DNA from: Hyphomicrobiales bacterium
GTDB lineage: Bacteria; Pseudomonadota; Alphaproteobacteria; Rhodospirillales; JACKKN01
Length of the DNA: 64,000 nt
Assembly (NCBI GenBank): GCA_024236415.1
Contig: JACKKN010000002.1
Coordinates: 1-64,000, forward strand
Direction of reading: 5' to 3'
In this document: positions 34,016 to 44,153 of the stretch, in pieces
Numbering within the stretch: the stretch's first letter is position 1
Layout of the letters: every line of letters starts with the position of its first letter
Notes under the pieces: generated by a model
What the model saw: the letters and a program-made list of their open reading frames with translations, nothing else
What the model was told of the DNA's origin: nothing
The model's database searches: none
Made by a program: the position numbers and the translations under genes

Positions 34016-35388
34016 ATAAGGTCCTGATCGCCAACCGCGGCGAGATCGCCTGCCGCATCATGCGCACCTGCCGGCGCCTGGGCATTGCCACCGTCGCTGT
34101 GTATTCCGAGGCCGATGCCGACGCCCTGCACGTGGCCGAGGCCGACGAGGCCGTGCCGGTGGGTCCAGCCCCGGCACCGCAAAGCTACATGAACCGTGCC
34201 GCCCTGCTGGTCGCGGCAAAGCAGACCGGGGCCCGTGCCATCCACCCCGGTTACGGGTTCCTGTCCGAGAACGCCGCCTTCGCCGAGGAGGTAGCGGCCG
34301 CCGGCCTGACCTGGATCGGCCCGCGCCCGACTTCGATCCGCGACATGGGCGACAAGGCCCGGGCCCGCGACATCGCCGCCGGCGCCGGGGTGCCGGTACT
34401 GCCCGCCAGCAAGACCTTCGAGGGCGAGGACATGGCGCCCGTCATGGCGGCGGCGGAAACCATCGGCTTCCCCCTGCTGGTCAAGGCGGCGGGCGGCGGC
34501 GGCGGCATCGGTATGCGCCGGGTGGACACCCCCGACAAGCTGGAAGCCGCTGTCAGGGCCACCCACGGCCAGGCCCAGCGCGCCTTCCACAACGGCCGGG
34601 TCTACCTGGAGAAGTTCATCCGCCGCGCCCGGCACATCGAGGTCCAGGTCTTCGGCACCGGCGACGGCCGCGCCGCGGCCCTGTGGGAGCGCGACTGCTC
34701 GGTCCAGCGCCGGTTCCAGAAGGTGATCGAGGAGGCGCCATCAGCCGGCGTGTCGGCCGACCACCACCGGCAGATGTCGGCGGCCGCCGTGGCCCTGGCC
34801 AAGGCCGAACAGTACCACTGCGCCGGCACCGTGGAGTTCATCGCCGACGCCGACACCGGCGATTTCTATTTCCTCGAAATGAACACCCGCATCCAGGTCG
34901 AGCACGGCGTGACCGAAATGGTCCTGGGAATCGACCTGGTAGAACGTCAGCTCGCCCTGGCCATGGACGGGCCGACCGACGCCCTGCTGTCCTCGCCCGA
35001 CCCCGACGGCTTCGCCATCGAAGCACGCATCTACGCGGAGAACCCGGCCAAGAAGTTCCTGCCGCAGCCTGGCACCCTTGAAAACCTGATCCTGCCGACG
35101 GGCATGGCCGGCGTGCGCGTGGACACGGGGGTGCGTGCCGGCGACAAGGTGACCCCGTTCTACGACCCCCTGATCGCCAAGGTCATGGCCCGGGGGACCG
35201 ACCGCCCGGACGCCATCGCCCGCCTGACCGCGGCCCTGGCGGCGACCCGCATCGGCGGCCTGACCACCAACCTGGCCTTCCTGCTCAACACCCTGCGCCA
35301 TCCCGAGTACGCCGCCGGGCCCGTGTGCACGGACTTCGTCGAGACTCACCTGGACGCCCTGGTCCGGGTGCCCGAGCCGGCGCCCTAG
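34012..35388 (+). CDS. Biotin carboxylase subunit of an acyl-CoA carboxylase
   Basis: 458 residues, the size of a stand-alone biotin carboxylase with no carrier domain at the C-terminus. It has KVLIANRGEIACRI at the N-terminus, the ATP-grasp glycine loop KAAGGGGGIGMR and EMNTRIQVEHGVTE in the active site. It loads CO2 onto the biotin of the separate carrier protein (7700), which then serves the carboxyltransferase (5937). The start overlaps the hydrolase stop (ATGA). It is the last gene of the 29827-35388 operon. Confidence 0.93.
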   Translation: MNKVLIANRGEIACRIMRTCRRLGIATVAVYSEADADALHVAEADEAVPVGPAPAPQSYMNRAALLVAAKQTGARAIHPGYGFLSENAAFAEEVAAAGLTWIGPRPTSIRDMGDKARARDIAAGAGVPVLPASKTFEGEDMAPVMAAAETIGFPLLVKAAGGGGGIGMRRVDTPDKLEAAVRATHGQAQRAFHNGRVYLEKFIRRARHIEVQVFGTGDGRAAALWERDCSVQRRFQKVIEEAPSAGVSADHHRQMSAAAVALAKAEQYHCAGTVEFIADADTGDFYFLEMNTRIQVEHGVTEMVLGIDLVERQLALAMDGPTDALLSSPDPDGFAIEARIYAENPAKKFLPQPGTLENLILPTGMAGVRVDTGVRAGDKVTPFYDPLIAKVMARGTDRPDAIARLTAALAATRIGGLTTNLAFLLNTLRHPEYAAGPVCTDFVETHLDALVRVPEPAP

Positions 35389-35630
35389 GTCGACCGGCTT
35401 CTTGAGGCTTCGCCCCCAGGTGCCTCGGCCGCCGGGCCGATTCGGCCCGTTTCAACCATTCCCAACGGAATGCCCTGGCGGCACCGGGGCCCGGACTCCG
35501 CAAGGCGGCACCGAAAACCGCCACCGGGCTTGATTCCGGCCGCCTCCCCCTATCGCTGCCGCCGGTCGCGGCTAGAATGGGAATCCGGGGATCGGCCGTA
35601 CGGCCGCGAAGCGGAAAGGAGCACGGGACC

Positions 35631-36197
35631 ATGGACCTGAAACGGCGCACCTTCCTGGGCGGCACCCTGGCGGTGGCCGCCGGGGCCGCCGGGACCACCC
35701 GGTCCGCCGGCCCCCTGCCCGCCCCAGCCCGGGCCACCCTGCGCGCGGTGGTGGACACCCTGCTGCCCGGCGACGGCGGCGCCCTGCCGGCGGCCTCGGC
35801 CCTGGGGGTCGACGGCGTGATCCTGGACGAGCTGGCCGGAGACGCGGGCTTCGCCGCCCAGGCCGAGAAGGGCCTGGCCTGGTTCGAGGCCCAGGCCGCG
35901 GCGGCGGCCAAGGCGGCGGGCGGGAACAGGACCTTCGCCGCCCTGGACGTGGACAGCCGCGAGGCGATCATGGGCCGCGCCTTCGCCGCCGCGCGCGGCA
36001 GCCCGCCGGAGCTGTTCTGCCGCCGCCTGCGCCAGCGCGCCTTCCGCGCCTACTACACCCGGCCCGAGGGCTGGGCCGGCCTGGGCTTCGACCGCCCGCC
36101 GCAACCCGAGGGCTACCCCGACCAGGACAGGCCGCCCACTTCCCCAGGGGCTTCCCCAGGGGCCGCCCCCGGGACCGCATCCGGCGACGGGGGCTGA
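35631..36197 (+). CDS. Tat-exported small subunit, gluconate 2-dehydrogenase subunit 3-like
   Basis: 188 residues starting MDLKRRTFLGG, a twin-arginine signal with a hydrophobic stretch and an A-x-A-like cleavage region near residue 27. The mature part resembles gluconate 2-dehydrogenase subunit 3, the small chain that accompanies periplasmic GMC flavoproteins and carries them through the Tat system. The GMC subunit follows 13 bp downstream. GGAAAGGAG precedes the start. The C-terminus is a proline/glycine-rich tail. The 242-bp gap before it shows no gene. Confidence 0.83.
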   Translation: MDLKRRTFLGGTLAVAAGAAGTTRSAGPLPAPARATLRAVVDTLLPGDGGALPAASALGVDGVILDELAGDAGFAAQAEKGLAWFEAQAAAAAKAAGGNRTFAALDVDSREAIMGRAFAAARGSPPELFCRRLRQRAFRAYYTRPEGWAGLGFDRPPQPEGYPDQDRPPTSPGASPGAAPGTASGDGG

Positions 36198-36210
36198 GGG
36201 GAACGCGGCC

Positions 36211-37905
36211 ATGGCCAAGACCGCCGAGCAGTTCGACGCCGTGGTGGTGGGCTCGGGGCCGGGCGGCGCGGCGGCGGCCTGGGCCCTGGCCGAGGCCGGC
36301 GCCCGGGTGCTGGTGCTGGAGGCCGGGCCGCGCTACGACCCCTTCGCCGACTACCGCCTGGAGCGGCCCGACTGGGAGGCCCGGCGCTTCCCCGAAAAGG
36401 TGCCGACCCGCGGCCGGCAGAGCTTCGCCCCCCTGCAGGAGCTGGACCCGGCGTGGCGCGACCTGCGCTCGTGGAACCTGCACCGCGGGCCCATGGTGGC
36501 CGGGCCGCGGCGTGCCGCCTGGGCCTACCACCACGTGGTCGGGGTCGGCGGCAGCACCCTGCACTTCGCCGCCGAGGCCCACCGCCTGCACCCCGACGCC
36601 ATGAGGATGCGTGACCGGTTCGGCGTCGCCGCCGACTGGCCCCTGACCTACGCCGAGCTGGAGCCCTTCTACGAGACCGCCGAACGCATCGTCGGCGTCG
36701 CCGGCCCCGCCATCTCGGGCCCCGGCGCCGACGCCCGCCCCCGGCGCCGGCCCCTGCCCCTGCCGGCCCACCCCCTGTCCCACGCCAGCCGGCACCTGGC
36801 CCGGGGATTTGCGGCCCTGGGCATGGGCTGGCAGGCCAACACCCAGGCCGCCCTGTCGCGGGACTACGACGGACGCCCGGCCTGCAACTACTGCGCCGGC
36901 TGCGGCCGCGGCTGCCCGCGCACCGACAAGGGCAGCGCCGACGTGACCTTCGTCGCCAAGGCCGAGGACAGCGGCCGCTGCGTGCTGCGCCCCGGGACCC
37001 GGGTGCTGCGCCTGGAGGCCGGCCTCGGCGACCGGGTGGCGCAGTTGCTGGTGGCCGGGCCCGACGGCCGCGTGGCGCGCCTGGCGGCACGGTCCGTGGT
37101 GCTGGCCTGCGGCGCCGTCGAGACGCCGCGCCTGCTGCTGCTGTCGGCCGGCAACCGGGCGCCGCACGGCCTGGGCAACGAGTCGGGCCAGGTCGGCCGC
37201 AACTTCATGGAGACCCTGTTCTGGACCTCCAGCGCCCTGCACCCCGACAACCTGGGCAGTCACCGCGGCCTGCCGTCGGACATCATCAGCTGGCACCACA
37301 ACGCCCCCGACGCGGTGCCCGGCACGGTCGGCGGCTGCCGCTTCTCGGCCGGGGTGGCCGAGGCCGACCTGGTGGGCCCCATGGCCTACGCCCAGCGGGT
37401 GGTTGGCGGCTGGGGCCGGGCCCACCACCGGCGCATGGCCGAAACCTTCGGCCGGGTGCTGACCGTGGGCGCCATCGGCGAAAGCCTGCCCAACGACGGC
37501 ACCTACGTGGACCTGGACCCCCGCGCCCACGACGACCTGGGGGCACCCAAGGCGCGCATCCACGCGCGCCTGGACGGCGGCGACCTGGTGCGCCTGCGGT
37601 TCATGGCCCGCACCGCGCGCGATGTGCTGGCCGCCGCCGGCTGCGACGACCCGTTCGAGGAGTACGGCGCCTACGACGCCTTCAGCGCCACCCACGTGTT
37701 CGGCACCTGCCGCATGGGCGACGACCCGCGGGACTCGGTGGTGGACGCCAGCGGCCGCAGCCACCGCTGGGAGAACCTCTACATCGCCGACGCCAGCGTG
37801 TTTCCAAGCTCGGGCGGCGGCGAATCCCCGTCCCTGACCATCGAGGCCCTGGCCATCCGCACCGGCACGATCCTGGCCGAGCGGCTGCGCAAGGGCGAGA
37901 TCTGA
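36211..37905 (+). CDS. GMC family oxidoreductase (large flavoprotein subunit)
   Basis: 564 residues. The FAD-binding GSGPGGAAAAWALAEAG starts near residue 13 and the C-terminal GMC block holds FGTCRMGDDP and the substrate-site ASVFPSSGGGESPSLT. A cysteine cluster, CNYCAGCGRGCP near residue 229, recalls the iron-sulfur or cysteine-rich insertion of membrane sugar dehydrogenases. It has no signal of its own and would be exported with the Tat subunit upstream. A cytochrome c third subunit is not in the window. It likely oxidises an alcohol, polyol or sugar in the periplasm. Confidence 0.9.
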   Translation: MAKTAEQFDAVVVGSGPGGAAAAWALAEAGARVLVLEAGPRYDPFADYRLERPDWEARRFPEKVPTRGRQSFAPLQELDPAWRDLRSWNLHRGPMVAGPRRAAWAYHHVVGVGGSTLHFAAEAHRLHPDAMRMRDRFGVAADWPLTYAELEPFYETAERIVGVAGPAISGPGADARPRRRPLPLPAHPLSHASRHLARGFAALGMGWQANTQAALSRDYDGRPACNYCAGCGRGCPRTDKGSADVTFVAKAEDSGRCVLRPGTRVLRLEAGLGDRVAQLLVAGPDGRVARLAARSVVLACGAVETPRLLLLSAGNRAPHGLGNESGQVGRNFMETLFWTSSALHPDNLGSHRGLPSDIISWHHNAPDAVPGTVGGCRFSAGVAEADLVGPMAYAQRVVGGWGRAHHRRMAETFGRVLTVGAIGESLPNDGTYVDLDPRAHDDLGAPKARIHARLDGGDLVRLRFMARTARDVLAAAGCDDPFEEYGAYDAFSATHVFGTCRMGDDPRDSVVDASGRSHRWENLYIADASVFPSSGGGESPSLTIEALAIRTGTILAERLRKGEI

Positions 37906-37933
37906 ACCCGCGCAACCCGCGGCTTCGGCCGGG

Positions 37934-39406
37934 TCAGTCCCGATCCGCGCCCAGGATTTCGGCGGCCCGGCCCACGTCCTCGCCCAGGGGTCGGTCCCGG
38001 TCCAGCATGGGGACCTCGGCCCGCAGCCGGGCGTGCAGGTCGGCGACGGCGGGGGCCAGCGGCACGCCCTGGCGCAGGTCGACGGCCTGGGCCGCCACCA
38101 GGACCTCGGCGCCGCACAGCAGGTCGAAGGGCGCGGCCATGTCCGCCAGCTTCAGGGCCGCGGCCGGGGTCATGGGCGCCATGTCCTCGACCCCGTCCGA
38201 CACCGGCGCCGGGTCGAAGGCCACCGGCTGGGCGTGGCGCCGGATGTCGGCCAGCAGGGCCGCGACGGTCTTCTGCAGCGGCACCATGCCCGCCGCGGCG
38301 CCGCCCCGGGGGCTGAGGTAGCGGGGCAGCCCGGTCAGGTCCGGGTCCATCATGCGCTGCATGCGCTGCACCGCCCCGGCGGCGGCCATGGCCAGGGCCA
38401 GCGCCACCCCCTCCAGGGCCAGGGCCAGGGCCGGCGCCTGGAAGTTGGGAGTCGAGCGCATGGCTTCCTCGCCGACCACGGCCGGGCTGTCCGAGGCGCC
38501 GTTGGCCTCGTCCCGCCACACCGCCACGGCCCGGTCGAGGGCATCCGCCGCCGCCCCCAGCACCGGGGCCACGACCCGGAAGCTGAGCGCCTCCTGGACC
38601 CGCCGCGGCGGGCCGCCGCCGCCGGCCAGGCGGGCGGCGAACCAGGCCGCCGTTTCCGCCTGCCCCGGCGCCGGCCGCAGGGCGTTGACCTCGGCGGCGA
38701 AGATGTCGCGGTTGGCGTCGTAGCCGGCACAGGACAGCAGGGCCGCGTCCCGGGCCATGGCCAGGCCGCGCCGCGCCCGGCCGAGGGCATGGGCGGCCAG
38801 GGCCACGGACAGGCCGCCGTGGTTGACCAGGGCCATGGCGTCCTTGGGCCGCAGCGGCGGCACGGCCAGGCCGGCCCCCGCCAGGGCCGCCCGGGCGTCG
38901 CCGGTTTCGCCGCCGCGCCACATCCGCCCGGCGCCCAGCAGGGCCTGCGCCCAGACCGCGTTCTGGGTCAGGTCGCCGGCACCGATGGAGCCGTAGCGCG
39001 GCACCACGGGCGAGAGCCCGGCGCCGAACACCGCGCACAGGTGGTCGAACAGGGGCAGCGACATGCCCGAATGCCCCGGCGCCGCCGACACCAGGCGCGC
39101 CAGCAGCACAGCCCGGCCGGTGCCCTCGGGCAGGGGCTCGCCCACGGCCACGGCGCGGCCGGCGATCAACTGGTGCTGGAACGCGGCGATGTCGGCAGGC
39201 GCGATGCGGTGGCCCAGGTTGGCGCCCAGGCCGGTGTTCAGGCCGTACACCGGGGCGTCGCCGGCGGCGGCCGCGTCGACCACCGCGCGCGCCGCCGCCA
39301 GCCGCGCGCGCACCGCCGGCGCGATCCCGACCGTGCCGCCCGGGCGCAGGGCGGCGGCGAAGGCGTCCAGGGTGACGGGGCCGTCGCCGATCCGTGTCAT
39401 GGGCAT
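37934..39406 (-). CDS. Histidine/phenylalanine ammonia-lyase fold protein lacking the MIO triad
   Basis: 490 residues with the overall architecture of the HAL/PAL family, including YGLNTGLGANLGHRI near the N-terminus and a long helical C-terminal half. The MIO cofactor of active lyases forms from Ala-Ser-Gly in a GSxGASGDL motif. Here the sequence is GSIGAGDLTQ (residues 139-148), so the serine is absent and the loop is one residue shorter. Standard ammonia-lyase chemistry is therefore doubtful. It is convergent with the GMC gene and has no obvious partner. Confidence 0.83.
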   Translation of the reverse strand: MPMTRIGDGPVTLDAFAAALRPGGTVGIAPAVRARLAAARAVVDAAAAGDAPVYGLNTGLGANLGHRIAPADIAAFQHQLIAGRAVAVGEPLPEGTGRAVLLARLVSAAPGHSGMSLPLFDHLCAVFGAGLSPVVPRYGSIGAGDLTQNAVWAQALLGAGRMWRGGETGDARAALAGAGLAVPPLRPKDAMALVNHGGLSVALAAHALGRARRGLAMARDAALLSCAGYDANRDIFAAEVNALRPAPGQAETAAWFAARLAGGGGPPRRVQEALSFRVVAPVLGAAADALDRAVAVWRDEANGASDSPAVVGEEAMRSTPNFQAPALALALEGVALALAMAAAGAVQRMQRMMDPDLTGLPRYLSPRGGAAAGMVPLQKTVAALLADIRRHAQPVAFDPAPVSDGVEDMAPMTPAAALKLADMAAPFDLLCGAEVLVAAQAVDLRQGVPLAPAVADLHARLRAEVPMLDRDRPLGEDVGRAAEILGADRD

Positions 39407-39482
39407 CCCGTTCGCGGTCCCGGTGAAACGTGAAAAGGGGCGCCGAAGCGCCCCTCTACCTTGGCATACCGTCGCCGGCGGA

Positions 39483-40502
39483 TCAGTTCTTTTCCTTGTC
39501 CACCAGCTTGTTGGCGGCGATCCAGGGCATCATGGCACGCAGGCGCTCGCCCACGGCCTCGATGTCGTGCTCGGCGTTGCGCCGGCGGGTGGCCTTGAAG
39601 CTGGGCTGGCCGGCCTTGCACTCCAGCATCCAGTCGCGGGTGAAGCGGCCGGACTGGATGTCGTCCAGGATCTCCTTCATGCGCCACTTGACCTCCTCGT
39701 CGATCAGGCGCGGCCCCGACACGTAGTCGCCGTACTCGGCGGTGTTGGAGATGGAGTAGCGCATGTTGGCCATGCCCCCCTCGTACATCAGGTCGACGAT
39801 CAGCTTGACCTCGTGCAGGCACTCGAAATAGGCCATCTCGGGGGCGTAGCCGGCCTCGACCAGAGTCTCGTAGCCGGCCATGATCAGGCTGGTCAGGCCG
39901 CCGCACAGCACCGCCTGCTCGCCGAACAGGTCGGTCTCGCACTCTTCCTTGAAGGTGGTCTCGATCACGCCCGAGCGGCCGCCGCCGATGGCGGAAGCAT
40001 AGCTGAGCGCCACCTCCAGCGCGTTGCCAGACGGGTTCTGGTCCACCGCCACCAGGCAGGGCACGCCACCGCCGCGCTGGTATTCCGAGCGCACCGTGTG
40101 GCCCGGGCCCTTGGGCGCGATCATGAACACGTCGATGTCCTTGCGCGCCTCGATCAGCTTGAAGTGGATGTTCAGGCCGTGGGCGAAGGCCAGGGCCGAG
40201 CCGGGCCGCAGGTTGTCGTGCAGGTAGCCGTAGTACAGGTCGGCCTGGCCCTCGTCGGGGGTCAGCATCATCACCACGTCGGCCCAGGCGGCGGCCTCGG
40301 CCGGGGTCATGACGGTCAGGTTCTCGCCCTCGGCCTTCTTGCGGCTGGACGAGCCCTCGCGCAGGGCCACGGCCACCTCGGCGACGCCGGAATCGCGCAG
40401 GTTCAGCGCATGGGCGTGGCCCTGGCTGCCATAGCCGACGATGGCCACTTTCTTGGACTTGATCAGGTTGACGTCGGCGTCCCTGTCATAATAAACGCGC
40501 AT
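39483..40502 (-). CDS. ilvC: Ketol-acid reductoisomerase
   Basis: 339 residues, the standard length of class I KARI. It converts acetolactate to dihydroxyisovalerate using NADPH and magnesium. The nucleotide site VAIVGYGSQGHAHALNLRDSG and the knotted C-terminal domain with the acidic metal ligands (VDLMYEGGMANMRYSISNTAEYGD) are intact. It is the last gene of the minus-strand ilvB-ilvH-ilvC group for branched-chain amino acid synthesis, 61 bp after ilvH. Confidence 0.97.
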   Translation of the reverse strand: MRVYYDRDADVNLIKSKKVAIVGYGSQGHAHALNLRDSGVAEVAVALREGSSSRKKAEGENLTVMTPAEAAAWADVVMMLTPDEGQADLYYGYLHDNLRPGSALAFAHGLNIHFKLIEARKDIDVFMIAPKGPGHTVRSEYQRGGGVPCLVAVDQNPSGNALEVALSYASAIGGGRSGVIETTFKEECETDLFGEQAVLCGGLTSLIMAGYETLVEAGYAPEMAYFECLHEVKLIVDLMYEGGMANMRYSISNTAEYGDYVSGPRLIDEEVKWRMKEILDDIQSGRFTRDWMLECKAGQPSFKATRRRNAEHDIEAVGERLRAMMPWIAANKLVDKEKN

Positions 40503-40563
40503 GGTACGGTTTCCTTCGGTTGGTCTCTGTCTGAACGAAATGGGTGGATGGGCGCGGGCCGCC

Positions 40564-41082
40564 TCAGCCCTCCATGGAGCCGGGGCCGCGCGACATGGCG
40601 GCGACCCCTGTGCGGGCCACGCTGCACAGGCCCAGGGGCTCCATCAGGCGGATGAAGGCGTCCAGCTTGCCGGTGTCGCCGACGATCTCGAATACGAACG
40701 ACTCGTTGGTGCTGTCGACCACGCGCGAGCGGAAGATGTCGGCGATGCGCAGGCTCTCGACCCGGGCCTCGCCGGTGCCCACGACCTTGACCAGGGCCAG
40801 CTCGCGCTCCACGTGCGGGCCCTCGACGGTCAGGTCGCTGACCGCGTGCACGGGCACCAGACGTTCGAGCTGGGCGCGGATCTGCTCGATCACCGACGGC
40901 GTGCCCGAGGTGACGATGGTGATGCGCGACAGGTTGTCGCGCTTGTTGACCTCGGCCACGGTCAGGCTCTCGATGTTGTAGCCGCGGCCCGAGAACAGGC
41001 CGATGACCCGGGCCAGGACGCCAGCCTCGTTGTCGACGAGGACGGCGAAGGTGTGGAATTCGATCGCGTCGGGTTTGTTCAA
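40564..41082 (-). CDS. ilvH: Acetolactate synthase small (regulatory) subunit
   Basis: 172 residues if translation starts at TTG 41082, which has GGAG eight bases upstream; the frame is open further to 41151 but that leader is unlike the family. The N-terminal ACT domain shows FAVLVDNEAGVLARVIGLFSGRGYNIESLTVA and the C-terminal domain is complete. It activates the large subunit and provides valine feedback. The 94 bp between ilvB and ilvH contain a strong hairpin. Confidence 0.93.
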   Translation of the reverse strand: MNKPDAIEFHTFAVLVDNEAGVLARVIGLFSGRGYNIESLTVAEVNKRDNLSRITIVTSGTPSVIEQIRAQLERLVPVHAVSDLTVEGPHVERELALVKVVGTGEARVESLRIADIFRSRVVDSTNESFVFEIVGDTGKLDAFIRLMEPLGLCSVARTGVAAMSRGPGSMEG

Positions 41083-41102
41083 TTTCCCCACTCCAACATG
41101 GT

Positions 41103-41130
41103 GGCCGGCGGCAGGTGGTTGCCGCCGGCC
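41103..41130. repeat. Perfect 11-bp inverted repeat between ilvB and ilvH
   Basis: GGCCGGCGGCA (41103-41113) and TGCCGCCGGCC (41120-41130) form a GC-only stem with a six-base loop. On the ilv mRNA it lies immediately before the ilvH ribosome site, preceded by an A-run. It could stabilise the ilvB message or tune ilvH translation. On the opposite strand it would be followed by a T-run, like a terminator, but no plus-strand gene reads into it. Confidence 0.55.
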
Positions 41131-41176
41131 GCAATCATTTTTTTCGTGCAAATGTGTCGGCGTCGGCGCGTGGCGG

Positions 41177-42937
<1,761 letters not shown>

Positions 42938-42981
42938 TGCAACTCTCCATTGTCACCGTCCGCGAAGGGGTCCCGGGCGGA

Positions 42982-43017
42982 CCGGCCTGTCAGCCGGAAG
43001 CCGCGCCGGAGGCGCGG
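42982..43017. repeat. Two adjacent short hairpins between miaA and ilvB
   Basis: CCGGC-N6-GCCGG (42982-42997) and CCGCGCC-N3-GGCGCGG (43001-43017) occupy the 120-bp spacer. Neither is followed by a T-run on the transcribed strand, so a classic terminator is not supported. I found no obvious leader peptide rich in Ile, Leu or Val. They may be a structured leader of the ilv operon. Confidence 0.35.
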
Positions 43018-43057
43018 TGTTGCCCAGGGTTTCGCGGGAACGCGACAACCTAGTCGC

Positions 43058-44011
43058 TCAGGGTCCCGAATTCAACAGAAACTGTCGAATAAATGCGATG
43101 ATTTCGGCCCGCCAACTTTCCGAATATTGCGCGGGAACGACAAAATCGGCCGCGTCCTGGTGGCGCAGCCAGGTGAGCTGCCGCTTGGCGTAGTTGCGCG
43201 ACGCCTGCTGGGCCCGGGTGACGGCCGTCTCCAGGTCCACCTCGCCGCGGATCGCCGCCGCCAGGTCGGGCACGCCCACGGCCTTCATGGCCGGCAGGTC
43301 CGGGTCCAGGTCCTGGGCCAGCAGGGCGCGCACCTCGTCCAGGGCGCCGGCCTCGACCATGGCCCGGAAGCGGGCGTCGATGGCGGCGTACAGCAGGTCG
43401 CGCGGCGGCAGCACCCGCACCCGCGCGAACCGCGCCGCCAGGGGCGGCACCGGCGGCGGCTCGGCGTGCCATTCGTCCAGGGTGCGGCCGGTGGCCAGGG
43501 CCACCTCGTAGGCCCGCATCAGGCGCTGGCCGTCGCCGGTTTCCAGGCGCGCCGCCGACGCCGGGTCCAGGGCCGCCAGGCGTTCGCGGAACGCGGCCCC
43601 GCCCAGGCGGGCGTGCAGGGCGCGCACCTCGCGGCGCACATCCTCGTCGATGGGCGGAATGGGGCTGAGGCCCTGGCGCAGGGCGCGCAGGTACAGCCCC
43701 GTGCCGCCGACCACGACGGGCAGGCCGCCGGCGGCCCAGACGGCCTCGATCTCGGCCCGGGCCAGGTCCAGCCAGCGCCCGGCCGAGCAGGCCTCGGCCG
43801 CCGGCAGGGTGCCGTACAGGCGGTGCGGCACGCGCGCCATGTCGGCCTCGGACGGGCGCGCGGTGACCAGGCGCAGCTCGCGGTACACCTGCATGCTGTC
43901 GCCGTTGATGACGGTGCCGTCGAAGGCCTCGGCCAGGTCCATGGCCAGGGCGGACTTGCCGCTGGCCGTGGGCCCGGACACGATGACCACGGGGGATCGC
44001 GTGTCGGACAT
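43058..44011 (-). CDS. miaA: tRNA dimethylallyltransferase
   Basis: 317 residues from ATG 44011; the frame stays open upstream but the P-loop position (VSGPTASGKSALAMDLA at residue 10) fixes the start. It adds the dimethylallyl group to A37 of tRNAs reading UNN codons. The NGDSMQVYR, VGGTGLYLRAL and C-terminal YAKRQLTWLR motifs are typical. It lies upstream of ilvB on the same strand and is divergent from rpmE. Confidence 0.96.
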   Translation of the reverse strand: MSDTRSPVVIVSGPTASGKSALAMDLAEAFDGTVINGDSMQVYRELRLVTARPSEADMARVPHRLYGTLPAAEACSAGRWLDLARAEIEAVWAAGGLPVVVGGTGLYLRALRQGLSPIPPIDEDVRREVRALHARLGGAAFRERLAALDPASAARLETGDGQRLMRAYEVALATGRTLDEWHAEPPPVPPLAARFARVRVLPPRDLLYAAIDARFRAMVEAGALDEVRALLAQDLDPDLPAMKAVGVPDLAAAIRGEVDLETAVTRAQQASRNYAKRQLTWLRHQDAADFVVPAQYSESWRAEIIAFIRQFLLNSGP

Positions 44012-44060
44012 GGCCCCATGGTAACCGCCCCGGGCCGCGGGGGAAGGGGGAAAACGGTCC

Positions 44061-44089
44061 TTGCGCCGGCGGGCGGGCTTCGCTATATA
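44061..44089 (+). promoter_or_regulatory. Sigma-70 promoter of rpmE
   Basis: TTGCGC (44061-44066) and TATATA (44084-44089) are separated by exactly 17 bp, about 65 bp before the rpmE start. The AT-rich -10 stands out in GC-rich DNA. Confidence 0.7.
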
Positions 44090-44153
44090 GGCCGCCTTGT
44101 TTTCGGCGGCCGAACCGGACCTTCCGGCGCCCGGCCCATGGCGGAGCGATGCG

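Noticed and set aside
41103..41140. Plus-strand terminator at the ilvB-ilvH hairpin, because a T-run follows on that strand.
   Set aside because: No plus-strand gene reads into it; all neighbouring genes are on the minus strand.
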